DNA of 64,000 bases from Thalassospira mesophila (GTDB lineage: Bacteria > Pseudomonadota > Alphaproteobacteria > Rhodospirillales > Thalassospiraceae), in assembly GCF_002115755.1 (NCBI RefSeq), contig NZ_JFKA01000002.1:186001-250000 (forward strand), given 5' to 3'. Below are positions 62,109-64,000 of this stretch, piece by piece (the stretch's first letter is position 1; every line of letters begins with the position of its first letter). Below the pieces are notes generated by a model, which searched no databases, was not told the DNA's origin, and saw nothing but the letters and a program-made list of their open reading frames with translations. Position numbers and translations under genes: made by a program.

Positions 62109-63056
62109 TTAGCGGTTGGCGATGCCGAGTTTTTCGCCAATCGCGCGGTATTCTTTTTTCTTTTGCGCGACAAAATCAGCCATTTTGCCATAGGGAACAT
62201 TGGTCAGAACAAAACCGGCATCTTCCATCTTTTTGATGAATTCCGGGTTTTGGTTAATTTTGCTGATGATATCGGAAAGTTTTTTACGCACATCTTCCGG
62301 GGTCGATTTGGGCACGGCAATGCCGCGATACGCCCCGCCGACAAGATCAAATCCCAGTTCCTTGAAGGTCGGAACATCGGGGAATGCCTTGACCCGTTCT
62401 TCGGACGCAACAGCCAGCATCCGCATGCCATCGCCGTTATTCACACCCGATGTGACATAGTTAAAACCAGCGGTAACCTGGCTGCCCAAAATGGCGGTCA
62501 CGGCCGGGCCGGTGCCACTGAACGGAATATAGGTGGTGGTAATGCCCGCAAGTTCGTCAAACTGGGTTTGGCCGATCTGGTTGGCGGAATTCGAGCCCGA
62601 ACCACTGAAGGTGACAACGCCGGGGTTGGCTTTGGCATAGTCGATCAGCTGTTGCAGGTTTTGAAATTCGCTGTCTTTGGGCACGAACAGGGCGTTCGGG
62701 GTGTAGTGAAAATAGTTCACAGCCACCAGATCATCGGTTTCATAGCCGACATCTTTTTCCATCGGCTGCAAAACCGTGTGCGGCAGGTTGATGCCCATCA
62801 GGGTATAGCCATCACCTTCCATGGAATTTAACTGAGACCAGGCCTGCGCGCCACCGGCACCGGCCATATATTGAATGACCATTTGCTGGCCGGTGATTTT
62901 TTCAAAATAGGGTTGCTGAAAGCGTGCCGACACATCGGATTCACCACCGGCATTGAACGGCAAAATCAGGTTAACCGTTTTTTCCGGATACTCGGCAAAG
63001 GCCGGGCCTGAGATCAGGGTCGCGGCAAAGGCTGCTGCTAACGCAAGCTTACGCAT
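62109..63056 (-). CDS. TctC-type periplasmic binding protein
   Basis: The 315-residue protein has a signal peptide (LALAAAFAATLISGPAFA, cleavage before EYPEK) and the TctC/Bug fold with KTVNLILPFNAGGESDVSAR at the ligand end. GVVTFSGSGSNSANQIGQTQF lies in the second lobe. These receptors capture carboxylates for TctAB. It is first in the tct-ttu operon and divergent from a LysR gene 260 bp away, which probably regulates it. The ligand is inferred from the neighbouring tartrate enzymes. Confidence 0.92.
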   Translation of the reverse strand: MRKLALAAAFAATLISGPAFAEYPEKTVNLILPFNAGGESDVSARFQQPYFEKITGQQMVIQYMAGAGGAQAWSQLNSMEGDGYTLMGINLPHTVLQPMEKDVGYETDDLVAVNYFHYTPNALFVPKDSEFQNLQQLIDYAKANPGVVTFSGSGSNSANQIGQTQFDELAGITTTYIPFSGTGPAVTAILGSQVTAGFNYVTSGVNNGDGMRMLAVASEERVKAFPDVPTFKELGFDLVGGAYRGIAVPKSTPEDVRKKLSDIISKINQNPEFIKKMEDAGFVLTNVPYGKMADFVAQKKKEYRAIGEKLGIANR

Positions 63057-63316
63057 TGGTATTCCTCCCGTTTGTTAACATCCACACGACCTGTCCTTAT
63101 TGACAGCGTCGGTGCCGAAACCGGGGAAGGCATTGTTATTATTGGCGATACCCGGTTGTCGGATTTGTCGTCAGTCCGTTTTGCGCGCCGCACAATCCGA
63201 TCGGTAGGACGCCGGTGGGGGCTTTTAAACTGCAAAGCGGACCATCGAAGTGTAGATTTATTATCGATTTAGTATAATTTCTGAATTTGCATTTCATTAT
63301 GTCGTCAGGGTTAATA

Positions 63317-64000
63317 ATGTCGTCGGACAGTGATCTCGGATTTTTTGTGCTTGTGGCGCGCAAGGGTAATTTGTCGGCAGCGGCACTGGAGCTGAACCTG
63401 TCGCCGCCCGCGGTGAGCAAGCGGCTGGCAAAACTGGAAGACCGGCTAGGCGTGCGGTTAATGAACCGCACCACGCGCCGCATCAGCCTGACCAGCGAAG
63501 GCGAGGCCTATTTTCAAAGCGCGATTAAAATCATGCGTGATATCGAGGAGCTGGAGCAACGCGTGGCAACCGCGCGCGAAAGCCCCAAAGGATTGTTGCG
63601 CATTAATGCGACCTTTGGGTTTGGCCGCGAACATCTGGCCCCGGTGATTTCGGAATTTTCGCATTTATACCCCGAGGTCGAGGTGCAACTGGTGCTAAGC
63701 GATGCGCCGATTAATCTGGTCGAGGAAGGGTTTGATATTGGCATCTGGTTTGGCGGATTGCCCAATTCACGCCTGCGGGCGCGCAAATTGCAAGATAACC
63801 GCCGGTTTTTATGCGCCGCCCCGTCTTATCTCGAACGCAACGGCGTGCCCAAAGCCCTGGCCGATCTGACCGGGCATAACTGCATTATCCTGCGCCAGGA
63901 TAATGCCAGTTATGATTTATGGAAATTTCAGCGCGGGCAGCATTCCGAAACCGTGCGCGTACATGGCACATTAAGCAGCAATGACGGCGAAATTGCCCTT
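63317..64000 (+). CDS. LysR-family regulator, C-terminus outside the window
   Basis: The gene starts at ATG 63317 (an in-frame ATG at 63299 is possible) and runs off the window after 228 codons. The winged helix is clear: GNLSAAALELNLSPPAVSKRLAKLE (residues about 17-41), then MNRTTRRISLTSEGEAYF and the start of the ligand-binding domain (LLRINATFGFGREHLAPV). It is divergent from tctC and so is the likely regulator of the tartrate transport and catabolism operon. Confidence 0.88.
   Translation, partial: MSSDSDLGFFVLVARKGNLSAAALELNLSPPAVSKRLAKLEDRLGVRLMNRTTRRISLTSEGEAYFQSAIKIMRDIEELEQRVATARESPKGLLRINATFGFGREHLAPVISEFSHLYPEVEVQLVLSDAPINLVEEGFDIGIWFGGLPNSRLRARKLQDNRRFLCAAPSYLERNGVPKALADLTGHNCIILRQDNASYDLWKFQRGQHSETVRVHGTLSSNDGEIAL

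Overview
The window looks like chromosomal DNA of an alphaproteobacterium, most likely of the Thalassospira type (Rhodospirillales). The evidence is the CcrM methyltransferase, split b and b' subunits of the F0 ATP synthase, the cobS-cobT pair next to bolA and a DnaJ-like gene, the aroK-aroB-CNNM order, and several families common in Rhodospirillales (DUF1285, DUF2889, DUF4159, DUF6111). The genus call is inference from gene content and protein likeness; no database was searched.

Layout. 1-4.7 kb holds a partial RlmM-like methyltransferase, a flavin reductase, ccrM with a GANTC-rich upstream region, mutY and a DciA-like gene separated by an array of 25-bp tandem repeats. 4.9-9.2 kb has a DsbA-type oxidoreductase followed by smc. 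9.4-11.9 kb is the F0 operon atpI-B-E-F'-F with a recognisable promoter and terminator. 12-15 kb holds a methyltransferase, a glutathionyl-hydroquinone reductase and a divergent LysR gene. 15.3-22.2 kb is a translationally coupled MoxR / DUF58 / DUF4159 / membrane-protein operon. 22.3-26.1 kb runs the other way: DUF1285, CoA-type Nudix, DUF6111, cca and an SGNH hydrolase.

26-36.9 kb holds an EAL-CBS-GGDEF protein, xerD, a large exported protein with a 45-codon membrane gene just ahead of it, aroK-aroB, a CNNM/CorC protein, a 149-bp multi-hairpin element, a CBS protein and a DUF2889 gene behind a palindromic operator-like site. 37-44 kb has a periplasmic binding-protein/sensor hybrid, bolA, a C-terminal J-domain protein, cobS-cobT and gluQ. 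44-50 kb has a LysR/SDR pair, a beta-class GST, rpmB, an HNH protein, a strongly structured non-coding stretch, dsbB, a YqaA/DedA protein and tRNA-Leu(CAA). 50.6-54 kb has an H-NS-like gene, 1.4 kb of AT-rich DNA with no clear gene, and a BdlA-like double-PAS chemoreceptor.

54-64 kb is a coherent tartrate catabolism island. A tripartite tricarboxylate-type transporter (TctC, plus a fused TctA-TctB) is followed in the same direction by a TtuC-type tartrate dehydrogenase, a TtuD/GckA-type glycerate kinase and a second tartrate/D-malate dehydrogenase of another subtype. A D-tartrate dehydratase (TarD) with a divergent LysR lies beyond it, and another LysR gene is divergent from tctC. Together they would import tartrates and deliver oxaloacetate, D-glycerate/hydroxypyruvate and phosphoglycerate to central metabolism.

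I saw no insertion sequence, prophage, CRISPR array or toxin/defence locus. The least explained features are non-coding: the 149-bp multi-hairpin element at 35412-35560, the tandem repeats at 3924-4104, the structured stretch at 48561-48735, and the GANTC-bearing inverted repeat before ccrM.
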